From Proteles cristata cristata (Eukaryota; Chordata; Mammalia; Carnivora; Hyaenidae), in the NCBI GenBank assembly GCA_017311185.1, contig JAESUZ010005092.1, forward strand, positions 186,001 through 250,000: DNA of 64,000 nt, given 5' to 3'. A program made the position numbers and the translations under genes. Of the stretch, positions 55,499-64,000 are shown piece by piece; the stretch's first letter is position 1; the number at the start of each line of letters is the position of its first letter. A model generated the notes under the pieces. The model made no database searches. It saw only the letters and a program-made list of their open reading frames with translations, and was not told where the DNA came from.

Positions 55499-55944
55499 TT
55501 ATGGGTGGGGGAGGGTTGGAGATTTCTGGTGCTCAGGGTCACCAGATTTCTCCTCATTTTCATCAAATTCTACTATCCTACTATTTCCCTTTGTGTCACC
55601 AATTCTTTTCTGGGAAGCCAGTTGTTTGCCACTCTGGTGAGAGTTGAGCTGTCTAAATTCCTGGAATGGGGCCGTTTCTAGTATTTCCTCTTTGTCAGTG
55701 CCCAGTTTCCTCTTGAAAAGATTTATTATCATTTTTTTATCCTCTGCTTCAGCTTGGGCATTTGACAGATCCTTAGTTATTTCCACGCTTTTGGACACTG
55801 CAAGAAGGAGTCTGGGTTCTCTCTGTTGCTGGGCTCCTCACTATAACTGGTTTAGGTCTTTAATCATGCAAACTTTTCTTCTGAATAATTCCATGGCAAG
55901 AGTGTGGAAGATAGCCTCAATGGTTTGACATTTGTTTTAATTCA
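55499..55944 (-). pseudogene. Possible degraded coding exon, unknown gene
   Basis: On the minus strand a T-rich tract ending TTGTTTCTAG, a good splice-acceptor shape, precedes position 55944. Downstream one frame stays protein-like for about 140 codons to a TAA at 55499-55501. It is broken only by two adjacent stops (TAG 55843-55841, TGA 55840-55838) and one TAA just inside the 5' edge. The predicted residues are charged and helix-like (for example AQAEAEDKKMIINLFKRKL, then KEEILE), suggesting a coiled-coil protein. I do not recognise the gene. It could be a dead terminal exon, a piece of a processed pseudogene or a chance frame. Confidence 0.3.
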
Positions 55945-56239
55945 CTAGAAACAAAACAATTGCCCTGAGCTCCAGTGATTTCTCCTGTCCATCTCTGGTG
56001 GGGAAAGAAAATTGGAAATGGCATGGCTGAGCTACCCACTGCTAGTTCAAACTCAGGTTGGGGGCTGTGGGACATACTGCTGTAGGGAAAATGAGTTCAC
56101 TTCTCTTTGCTCGAAGGATGCTAGCACACTGGGGGGGAAGTGTCGCTGGCTGTCTACAGTAGTGATCGCCCCAGTCCCAGAGTATCCTGGTGGGTGCAGG
56201 GATTCTGAAGATCCAGGGACAGAGGGAGGCATATACTAG

Positions 56240-56468
56240 AATGAACTATGGCACAGTCTGAGAGATCTGGGTTTGAATCTTAGCTCTGCCACTTGCTAAA
56301 AGTAGACTATTGAGCAAGTTAGTCACAAATTCTGAGCTTCCATTTGGCTCATTGTGCTTGGGGCCATTATGTGTGTATATTACAGAAGACTGTTGGAAGT
56401 TTGGTTAAAATAATGCCAGCAAAGTGCTTAGCACAATCCCTGGTGTAGAGGAGGTATTCAATGACTGT
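56240..56468 (+). mobile_element. MIR relic
   Basis: Reads 'gggtttgaatcttagctctg', 'ccacttgctaaaagtagact', 'tattgagcaagttagtcaca', 'gcaaagtgcttagcacaatc' and 'gaggaggtattcaatgac'. Nearly full length. Confidence 0.82.
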
Positions 56469-56639
56469 CAGAGATTGCTATCCACCATATTTTCTCACCA
56501 ACCAAGGGATGCCACAAAGTTGGGCTTAAATAAGCCTGTGGCGCATAAATCAGAGGCTGGTTATAAATTCTACATCTCTCTATAATTCTCTCCACACTCA
56601 GGTAGGTGCCTCTATCCCTGGCCTTGTTCATCCCGAGCT

Positions 56640-56784
56640 TTGGTTTCCTCCCTCTCCCCCTTCTTCTCCTCTTCCTTTCCTCCTTCTCCACTCCTCTCTC
56701 CTCCTCCTCCCTTTCCTCCTCCCCCCTCCTTCTTGTTCTCATTCTTTCTTTCCTCCTCCTTCTCCCCCTCCTTCTTTTCAGTTT
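56640..56784. repeat. Imperfect polypyrimidine tract
   Basis: About 140 bp of irregular CTC/TCC/TTC on the plus strand. Long frames across it (Arg/Glu-rich on the minus strand) are compositional artefacts. Confidence 0.9.
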
Positions 56785-57128
56785 GAAGTGAAATTGATGT
56801 AACATAAAGGGAACCATTTTAAAATGAATCATTCAGTGGCATTGAGTGCATTCACAATATTGTATAACCACATCTCTATTAGGTTCCAAAACCTCTTGAT
56901 CACCCCAAGAGAAAACCCTGTACCTGTTAAGCAGTTGCTCCCTATTTGTTCTGCTGCCTTCCCCAAGTCCCTGGTCACCACCAATCTGTGTTTTGTCTAT
57001 ATGGATTTCCTTAATCCGAATATCTCATGTAAATAAAATATGTAGACTTGTGTCTGGCTTCTTTCACTCAGCATAATGTTTTCATGTTTATCCACATTGT
57101 AGAATATATCAGTACTTCATTTCTATTT

Positions 57129-57171
<43 letters not shown>

Positions 57172-57605
57172 TGTATTTATGTTTTAATGTTTATTTATTT
57201 TTGAGAGAGAGAGAGAGACAGAGTACGAGCAGGCGAGGGCCAGAGAGAGAGAGAGAAAGAGAGAGAGGGATACACAGAATTGAAAGCAGGCTCCAGGCTC
57301 TGAACTGTCAGCACAGAGCCCGATGTGGGGCTCGAACCCATGAACGTGAGATAATGACCTGAGCTGAAGTCGGACGCTATCCAACTGAGCCGCCCAGGCA
57401 CCCCTTCATTTTTTTTTTTTTAAATAAATGAATACTGTTCATTATTCCATTGTATGGATATACCACATTTTGTTTATCCATTCATCCATTGCTGGACAAT
57501 GGGGCTGTATACACCTTCTGGCAACTGTGAATAGTGCTGCTAGGAACATGCATGCACATGTACTTGTTTGAGTTTCCATTTTCAGTTCTCTTGGGTATAC
57601 TCTGG
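56785..57605 (-). mobile_element. Old L1 3' region, antisense, split by a SINE
   Basis: Reads 'catttcagtggcattgagtg'-like text at 56830, 'gtataaccacatctctatta', 'ttctttcactcagcataatg', then after the SINE 'attccattgtatggatatac' and 'gtgaatagtgctgctaggaa'. Confidence 0.8.
57115..57412 (-). mobile_element. CanSINE with (TTTA)n tail expansion
   Basis: The tail has expanded to about 13 TTTA units (57128-57180). The body then runs to 'gagccgcccaggcacccc' at 57403. Flanking CTTCATTT (57115, 57404) is the likely duplication. Confidence 0.9.
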
Positions 57606-57689
57606 TTACTTATTTTAACTCAGCTCTGCTGCACGTTTCTTACCAGCATGTTTTCTTCAAGGAACCATGACAGAGAGGTGAGGTATGAC

Positions 57690-57880
57690 GGCTCTGGTGC
57701 CAAGCTCTGTTCTCAGCTACTTATTAGTTGAGTGAGGGGATTGACTTCTCTGCACCGCTGGTTCCCTTCTGTAAAATAGAGCCATAAACACAGTTCCTCC
57801 CTTATAGGATTATGATGATGAGGTGGATTGGTACCTAGAGAGCCCAGAGTCTGTGCTTAGTGAACATGAGTCACCATTGC
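57690..57880 (+). mobile_element. MIR relic
   Basis: Reads 'ggtgccaagctctgttctca', 'gttcccttctgtaaaataga', 'cctcccttataggattatga' and 'ctgtgcttagtgaacatgag'. Confidence 0.7.
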
Positions 57881-58249
57881 TAGTCCCACTACTTCCTTCC
57901 TGGTGTCTCCCCTTGAATCCCCATGTGTTTAGAATCTCTCATAGATTTCCTGGAGCACCAATGGCTGAAATTTCTTCCTGGACAATGTGGCTAAGCTCCT
58001 AAGCTCTCCCTTAACACTGGGGGTCTTGGGGCCCTGGAGGATCAGAGTCTCTGAAACAGGAAGAAGCTTTAGAGGAGGTGGCCTTTCAGTGTATTCTTGC
58101 TTGACCAATAGGAGTCTGAAGCTGCCCTCCTCCTTCCTCCTCCCAAACCCCCAGATCCTGTGGCTCCAGTGCATTCCTAGATTCTGTATGACTGTTTTCT
58201 CTCTAAGGGAGGTGCCCTTACTCAGAGATGCCAGCTGACTCATAATTTT
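57881..58249. other. Anonymous non-coding DNA
   Basis: No repeat recognised. A minus-strand frame of 115 codons (57929-58276) has no recognisable features. Confidence 0.45.
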
Positions 58250-59530
58250 TCCCCTACTTGTCATATTCCTGCTCAAGACTTACAATGGCTCCCTGTTACC
58301 CATTACACTAAGACTATTTCTCTACAACCTGATAAAGTAGGTAGCTCTCTCCTCATTTTATTTCTGTGTATTTGCCTGCAAAACAAGTGTTCCCCCTTTT
58401 ATTTGGATGATAAATCTTTGACTCAGAGGCATAAGACAGTTGTCAGGGTCACCAGCGAGTAAATGGGAAGAGCTCAGACTTGCACACACTAGCCAGGCCC
58501 ACCTGGTTTGCACACTGTCACCCACACCGGTCTCCTGCTATCAAACCCAGCTGAATTTTCCTTGGTCCATTTTCATCCGATCTCTACTAAGCCAGTGAAG
58601 TCTCATCTTGCTGAGAGCACCTGCCAGGCTTGTTCTAGCCTCAGATCTTAGTGCCAGCTGTTCTGCTTATCTGGAACACCATACCTCCCCCCGTGCCAAT
58701 CCTGTCACCTGGCAGGACTAATTCAAACCCCTCTTCTTTCACTAAAGTTCCCCACTGAGCTTTTCAATCAAGATATTCTTCATTTTGAAATCTATCCTCT
58801 TAAAGTTGTTGCATTTGGGGTTTCAGCTCACACAAGCATTGCCTTTGTGTGAGTTATAAGAAAGTATTCTCTCTATGCCACTGAACTGCAAAAAAAGATG
58901 TCCCCAATCACCATCCCAGGTGTTCATTTTTGTGCAGTGTACAGACTGTACAACCACACTTGGACAACTTGCTTATCAGACAATTTCAAAAATGATTGTC
59001 TTCTTAGTAAACTATTCCTAAGTCACATAATGATAAGAGTTCCACATTCATTCATTGTCTCTGACAACTAGTTTTTAAACTTCTTGAGGGAAAAAATCAT
59101 AATTTATCCTTCTGTGTCCCACTGCCTTCCCATTTAAGACCTCAGTGTCCAGCTGATGAAATGACTCAGAGCAAGTGTTGTGTTAGCCTTTGGCTCTGAA
59201 AGGACCCAGCAAAACTCATGCAGGTTAGATTTAACTGACACCCACAGGTGACCTTGGGGACTCTATCCCACTCCAGCCACATGGGCCATTGCATAGCTTC
59301 AGAACACACCCAGCCTATTCCTTCAAGTTCCTTCCTTTATGGAATGCTGGCTCCTTCTCTCTTCAGCCAGACAGACTTGGAGATTGTCAGCCCAGATGTC
59401 ACTTCCTCCAGGAGCCTTCTCTCCCAGAGGCCTCTGTTGAAATTAATTTCTCCCTCCACCAATTCCCTCAGTGTCTTACCTCCTAATCCACCATTCCTGA
59501 CTCTCAGAAGTGTTTCTTCAGATGCAGCTC
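58250..59530 (+). mobile_element. LINE L2 relics, sense, discontinuous
   Basis: L2 phrases occur in order but broken: 'aagacttacaatggctccct' (58278), 'cagctgttctgcttatctgg' (58658), 'cttcttgagggaaaaaatca' (59080), 'atggaatgctggctccttct' (59340) and 'agatgtcacttcctccagga' (59393). At least two copies are involved. The 130-codon frame starting at 59248 lies across them and is not a gene. Confidence 0.6.
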
Positions 59531-59678
59531 AATTTTTCATTTCTCAAGTCAGAGAAAGACAAATATATGATTTCACTTATATGTGGAATTTAAGAAGCAA
59601 AACAGATGAATGTAGGAGAAGGGAAGAAAAAATAAGATAAAAACAGAGAAGGAGGCAAACAACAAGATACTCTTTTTA

Positions 59679-59876
59679 GGGGTGCCTAGGTGGCTCAGTT
59701 GGTTAAGCTTCTGACTCTTGCTCAGGTCCTGACCTCATGGTTGGTGGGTTCGAGCCCTGCACCAGGCTCCATGCTGATGGTGCAGAGCCTGTTTGGGATT
59801 CTCTGTCTCCCTCTCTCTCTCTCTGCCCTTCCTTGACTATCTCTCTCAAAATAAATAAATACACCTTAAAAAAGAC
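59679..59876 (+). mobile_element. CanSINE, sense half of a tail-to-tail pair
   Basis: Head 'ggggtgcctaggtggctcag'; the middle uses the 'gcagagcctgtttgggatt' variant. Its A tail meets the inverted tail of the next copy. Confidence 0.88.
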
Positions 59877-59877
59877 T

Positions 59878-60096
59878 TTTTTAAAAAAGATTTGTTTATT
59901 TATGTTGAGAGAGAGAGCACATGAGTAGGGGAGAGGCAGAGAGAGGGAGAGAGAGGGAGAGAGAGAGAATCCCAAGCAGGTTCCACACTGTAAGTACAGA
60001 GCCTGATGTGGGGCTTGAATCCATGAACTGTGAGATCATGACCTGAACCAAAGTCAAGAGCCAGAGGCTTAACCGATTGAGCCACCCAGGCACCCC
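59878..60096 (-). mobile_element. CanSINE, antisense half of a tail-to-tail pair
   Basis: Inverted tail, GA-rich stretch and head complement 'gagccacccaggcacccc'. Together with the sense copy it forms a near-palindromic unit of about 420 bp with no loop between tails. Confidence 0.88.
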
Positions 60097-60318
60097 AACC
60101 ATAAGAGATTATTAAATACAGAAAAAACCCTGAGGGCTGCTGGAGACAAGGTGGGTGGTGGATGGACTATATGGGTGATGGGCATTAAAGAGGACACTTG
60201 TTGGGATGAGCACTTGTATGTAAGTGATGAATTACTGGGTTCTACTCCTGAAACCAATAATATACTGTATATTAATTAACTTTAATTTAAACAAATAAAT
60301 AAAAAAGTTTTCATTTCT

Positions 60319-61079
60319 GAAATCTGTTTGCATCAGGACGGTGTATCCCAAAATATACAGGGGCCTCATCTCCCCTTGTGTACTATAGGTTTTTTTGAGG
60401 ACCAGACTTGTGCCTGGCCCATAGTAGACCCTCCCTCAATGTTGAATTAGTTTTCAGCAGGGTGCCTGGCTGCACACATTTGCCAGTGGTGCACCTTTAT
60501 TCACAGAACATAGAACAGAACAGAAAGATTAGCATCCCTTCTATTAGCATTGCCTGACACTTGGTTGACACATTTCCCAAGTTTTTTTTCACCTCTTCTC
60601 TGGTTTTGTTTTCACAACTTGTACAATATGAAAAAAGAAATGATTATATCCATTTTACTCATGAGGTGCCTTAAGTCCAGGAGGCAGACTCATTGTCTCA
60701 TCATCTGGTGACAGAGGCATGCTGCCACTCACTCACTCACTCGGGTGTCACGAGTTCAAAGGGCCACTGGGGTATGGTGACAGTTTGGCTCTAGTTTCAT
60801 CCTCTTAACTCTTGCCTGAAGTTAACCATCCATTCCCACTGAGTGTGAGCCTCGAGGTCAGGGGGCTGACTAGGTGTGAGAATTGAGTATCTCTGTCAAC
60901 TCCAAAATCCTATGAGCACAACTCACTGGAATGATGTGTCAGACCTCTGCATCCTAGGCACCCAAAGGGATCATGCTTTTCTCACATCTACTCTCCATTT
61001 ATTCATTCTTTTTGAGCATCTCGTCCAGGGGCAGACAGCCTATATGTATTTGGAATGGTTTGCAAATACCTTGGTATAG
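60319..61079. other. Anonymous DNA with small relics
   Basis: 60380-60445 ('cttgtgcctggcccatagta') is probably an L2 or MIR end. 60590-60720 has weak inverted MIR texture. A short CACTCACTCACT run lies near 60728. No gene seen. Confidence 0.4.
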
Positions 61080-61290
61080 TAGAGTGGCGGTTCTCTGTCT
61101 TGGCTGATGTTAGGGTCACCTGGGACACTTTTAAAACCACCAACACTTGGCATCTTTATAAGCTCTCCCCAGGTGACTCTGATGGGCAGCCAATGTTGAG
61201 AATGGTTCTCAATGCTACTGATGGCCTGCAGTCTTAGAGACTCTGGTTTAATTAGTCTGGGGATGGGAACCATTGGTAGAACTCTGTGCC
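61080..61290. mobile_element. MER5A-like MITE, rearranged
   Basis: Reads 'ggtcacctgggacactttta', 'gctctccccaggtgactctg', 'gcagccaatgttgagaatgg' and, displaced, 'gactctggtttaattagtct'. Middle and end blocks of a MER5A-type element are present, but not in consensus order. Confidence 0.6.
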
Positions 61291-61320
61291 TTAGGTTCTG
61301 GGAGATCAGGGCCCACTATA

Positions 61321-61537
61321 AAGAATAAGGCTAGGGGCACCTGGGTGACTCAGTTAGTTAAGCGTCCAACTTCAGCTCAGGTCATGATCTCACGGCTTGT
61401 GAGCTTGAGCCCCACATTGGGGCTGACAGCTCAGAGCCTGGAGCCTGCTTCAGATTCTGTGCCTCCCTCTCTCTCAACCCCTCCCCTGCTCATGCTGTCT
61501 CTCTCTCTTTCAAAAATAAACATTAAGAATAAAACTA
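61321..61537 (+). mobile_element. CanSINE, TSD 13 bp
   Basis: Duplications AAGAATAAGGCTA (61321-61333) and AAGAATAAAACTA (61525-61537) have two mismatches. Confidence 0.92.
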
Positions 61538-61614
61538 AATGGCCATGGTCTTGTGGGAAGAACCTTTCCATTCTAGCAACAGCTGACAGCACGTTCACCT
61601 GACACTTTTCTAAA

Positions 61615-61835
61615 ATCAGCCTTTGCTGGCTCTGATACTCAACAACTGTATCATCTAAGGTAACTGTCCCTAACTTCTTTATTTATAAAATAAAGCCAAG
61701 AACTATTTGGCAGAACCTCTATGAGCACGAAATAAAATAAAAAAAAACACATGTAAAATATATTTAAAGAACCCAGCACCATCGCTGGTGTATAACTGGC
61801 ATAGAAAGAGCCCAACAACTCTGAATTAGAAAGAA
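61615..61835 (+). mobile_element. MIR relic
   Basis: Reads 'ctgatactcaacaactgtat', 'cctaacttctttatttataa', 'aacccagcaccatcgctggt' and 'gtataactggcatagaaaga'. Confidence 0.6.
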
Positions 61836-61964
61836 TCAAATTATTATCCTGCTTCTCATAGGAAAAGTCTACATATCAACCACCTTTCTTGAGTACCCTC
61901 TATTTACAAAGAATTATGATATGATTTCTTTAACTTTTTCTCTCTGTGCATAGAAGGGAAAGAT

Positions 61965-62215
61965 ACAAAGATGAATGAAGGAGGGCGCCCGGGTGGCTTA
62001 GTTGGTTAAGCGTCCGACTTTCGCTTAGGTCATGATCTCGCGGTTCGTGGGTTCGAGCCCCGCGTCGGGCTCTGTGCTGACTGCCAGCTCAGAGCCTGGA
62101 GCCTGTTTCATTCTGTGTCTCCCTCTCTCTCTGACCCTCCCCTGCTTGCTCCTCTCTCTCTCTCCTAGAAATAAAAATAAAACATTAAAAAAAAAAAAAC
62201 AAAGATGAATGAAGG
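61965..62215 (+). mobile_element. Young CanSINE, perfect 17-bp TSD
   Basis: Duplications ACAAAGATGAATGAAGG at 61965-61981 and 62199-62215. CpGs in 'gatctcgcggttcgtgggtt' and 'gagccccgcgtcgggctctg' are intact and the tail is a clean A13 run: the least decayed SINE of the window by eye. Confidence 0.97.
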
Positions 62216-62369
62216 GATAATGTTGGAGAACTTCTGAGTGGCATGGGCAGATGGGAAAATATAGAACCACATAAAGTTCTCTATATGTAACATTCATCTG
62301 TTTTCACATCTGTATTTTCTAATACAGATCTGAATGGAGTAAAATGTGAATCAGAGATAAAATCGGGCT

Positions 62370-62640
62370 GTGTGAGCTCAGGGCAAGGAAGAAACAGTTT
62401 TCCCTGGGGAGATCAGGGATGCCCGGGGTGGCATTTGAGCTGGGTTTCTTGAAAGGTGTGCATTTCCACAGGTGAGGAAGGACCAGAAAGCATTCTAAGC
62501 TGAGGGATGACTCAGGCAGAGGTTGGGAGGCTGAGCGATGAATTTGCAGGCATCTGCTGAGAATCCATTAAGGGAAGGATATGCCTGCTTTGCTCCAGAA
62601 GTTGAACATTTAACCTGAAGACAAGTGGGGACTATGGGAA
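62370..62640 (-). mobile_element. LINE L2 relic, antisense
   Basis: Reads 'gggatgcccggggtggcatt', 'tgagctgggtttcttgaaag', 'aggtgaggaaggaccagaaa' and 'gactcaggcagaggttggga'. Confidence 0.5.
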
Positions 62641-63635
62641 GTGGACATCTTGGAGATGTGCTCCAGTTGAAGATTTTGTTTTGGTTCACTGATCCTAAGA
62701 TGAGTTGGGAATATGTTGGAAATGTCTAGGTCAGGCCATGACTCTCAATCTCTTTCTCCTCACCCTGCCCATGGCAGACACCCTACAAAGAGCAGCTGAG
62801 CAAATTTCCTTGGGTTCTGCTTTCTAATCTGTATTCCAGGTATGACATACAGGTCCTGTCGTCTCACATTGCTCCCGGCATCTATTTCTTTATCAAATTA
62901 GTTTGGAGTGCTGCCCTATCAAATGATCTGCTTAAGCTTTGTGTTTTGGTCTCTCTCCTGGAAAGTGTCTTAGATTATCCTCCCTTCCTTCCCCTGCCCT
63001 GTGGACTCAAATTCCCCTGATCTGAGAGCAGAGTAGGATATTTTTTGGGGTGTATCTTGGCCCAGGGTCTTTTACAATTGGGAGGCTGTAGACTGAAGAC
63101 CTGCTGAGTGGATGTTACTATGGTCTGAGCTGAGATGATGAGGGCAGGGACCAGGGCTTGTCACAGGGCTGCAGGGCTGCGGGGAGAGAGCACTGCATGT
63201 AAGAGACACCATGACATTGGAACTGAAAAGGCTATAATTTGGCTATGACTTAATCATGCACCCAGCTTATCTTTCTGAACATCTGGTCTCCTGACTCACT
63301 GCCTGTTTTCATTCATTCCTGATGGTCTGAAGTCTTGGAAACGTTACTTACGATCTGAGTCATCCAGAGCGATAACCCAGGGTGAGTTTTGGAAGGTTGG
63401 TGTCAAGGCATTATTTCAAATACTGACCCTTCTCTTATTTAAAACAGGGATATTTTGTTATTCAAATGCTAGACCTGGTTGATTGAAGATTTGGGGAAGG
63501 AAAATGGCCTGAAGACATTCTGAGACCATCCAAATAAATTACTGTGGGGATTGGGATGTGATTCCCCAAAGCGAAGACTGATGAGACAATGCTGGTCTCT
63601 GGGTTCTCGGACGCACCTTACAGGCGAGCCTTTCT
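62641..63635. other. Anonymous non-coding DNA
   Basis: No gene or repeat recognised. Confidence 0.45.
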
Positions 63636-63639
63636 CTGA

Positions 63640-63785
63640 GCAGGTCTTTCAGACAGGGACATGGTTCCCAACTTTGTTGCATGTTGGAATCATCTTGGGG
63701 ATTTTTACAAACACTGACAGTTGGCTTCCACCCTGACATTCTGACTTCAGTTGTACGCAGTGCAGCCTGGGCAAACGGGTTTTTT
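63640..63785. mobile_element. MER5A-like MITE relic
   Basis: Reads 'acatggttcccaactttgtt', 'gttggaatcatcttggggat' and 'acattctgacttcagttgta'. Confidence 0.55.
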
Positions 63786-63869
63786 TTTTTAAACATCCCA
63801 GCAGAGTCTAATGTGTTGCAAAATCTGGGAGGCAAGGAGGGAGTGGAAGACAGCATTTGATTTCCAGTA

Positions 63870-64000
63870 GCTCCTTACTTGAGTGAGCCCCAGAATCACC
63901 TGGAGGACTTTCGTAAACACACACACACACACCTACACCCACACCCACACCCACCCACACACACTCTTGGCTGGGCTCTGACCTCTAGAGTGCAGTCTAA
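63870..64000 (+). mobile_element. MER20-like MITE interrupted by (CA)n, cut by window end
   Basis: Reads 'agccccagaatcacctggag', 'gactttcgtaaacaca', then a CA/CCA microsatellite (63917-63964), then 'ggctgggctctgacctctag'. The rest lies outside the window. Confidence 0.55.

Larger units (their letters stand above)
59534..60318 (+). mobile_element. L1 3' end, sense, holding two SINEs
   Basis: Reads 'tcacttatatgtggaattta', then after the SINEs 'ttgttgggatgagcacttgt' and 'gaaaccaataatatactgta', ending in an AAATAAATAAAAAA tail. Duplications TTTTCATTTCT at 59534-59544 and 60308-60318. Confidence 0.88.

Noticed and set aside
56458..56832. 124-codon Arg/Glu-rich minus-strand frame
   Set aside because: It crosses the polypyrimidine tract and an L1 fragment; the composition comes from simple sequence.
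57929..58276. 115-codon minus-strand frame as a possible exon
   Set aside because: No splice-site pair, conserved domain or protein-like pattern convinced me, and its 5' end runs into L2-like sequence.
59248..59640. 130-codon plus-strand frame
   Set aside because: It runs through L2 and L1 sequence and ends in L1 3' UTR; no protein family recognised.

Overview
This window reads as nuclear DNA from a carnivoran mammal, most likely a cat-family (feliform) genome. The main evidence is about 33 copies of a tRNA-derived carnivore SINE (CanSINE). Its head has the felid form (GGGGCGCCTGGGTGGCTCAG, then a B-box-like GGTTCGAGCCC, a CT-rich stretch and an AAATAAA tail) and not the dog form. L1 copies with a carnivore-type 3' end, ancient mammalian MIR and L2 relics, and Charlie-type DNA transposon relics fill most of the rest. 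SINE family and orientation calls are by eye from remembered consensus sequences. I see no intact protein-coding gene, tRNA gene, CRISPR array or CpG island. The window is intergenic or deep intronic; the sequence alone cannot decide which.

Layout. 1-7.3 kb: old L2/MIR, a short L1 insertion, a 400-bp pyrimidine microsatellite, nested SINEs and a MER1-like element. 7.3-9.8 kb: a 1.9-kb young antisense L1 inside an older L1. 11-13.4 kb: DNA transposon, SINEs and MIR. 13.5-15.8 kb: a three-level nest, a SINE split by an L1 that carries a 28S rRNA fragment at its 5' end, and that L1 is itself split by a younger SINE. 16-22 kb: old L1 blocks. 23-28 kb: L1/SINE nests, L2 and a third 1.7-kb young L1. 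28-42 kb: MIR, L2, L1 and SINEs in largely anonymous DNA. 42.6-44.8 kb: six SINEs, all antisense, several inserted in one old L1. 45.6-46.4 kb: an L1 and a SINE inserted at the same target sequence. 46.8-47.4 kb: an LTR-like relic. 48-56 kb: the least repetitive part, with a weak candidate for a degraded coding exon at 55.5-55.9 kb on the minus strand. 56-64 kb: L1, L2, MIR, SINEs and MER5/MER20-like elements.

Nothing here forms an operon or gene system. The connected biology is retrotransposition: L1 machinery has inserted its own truncated copies, the SINEs, and in one case a ribosomal RNA fragment, leaving target-site duplications (TSDs) that let several insertions be ordered in time. The strongest single observation is the 28S rRNA-L1 chimera at 13719-15760. 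No previously undescribed biological system could be supported.
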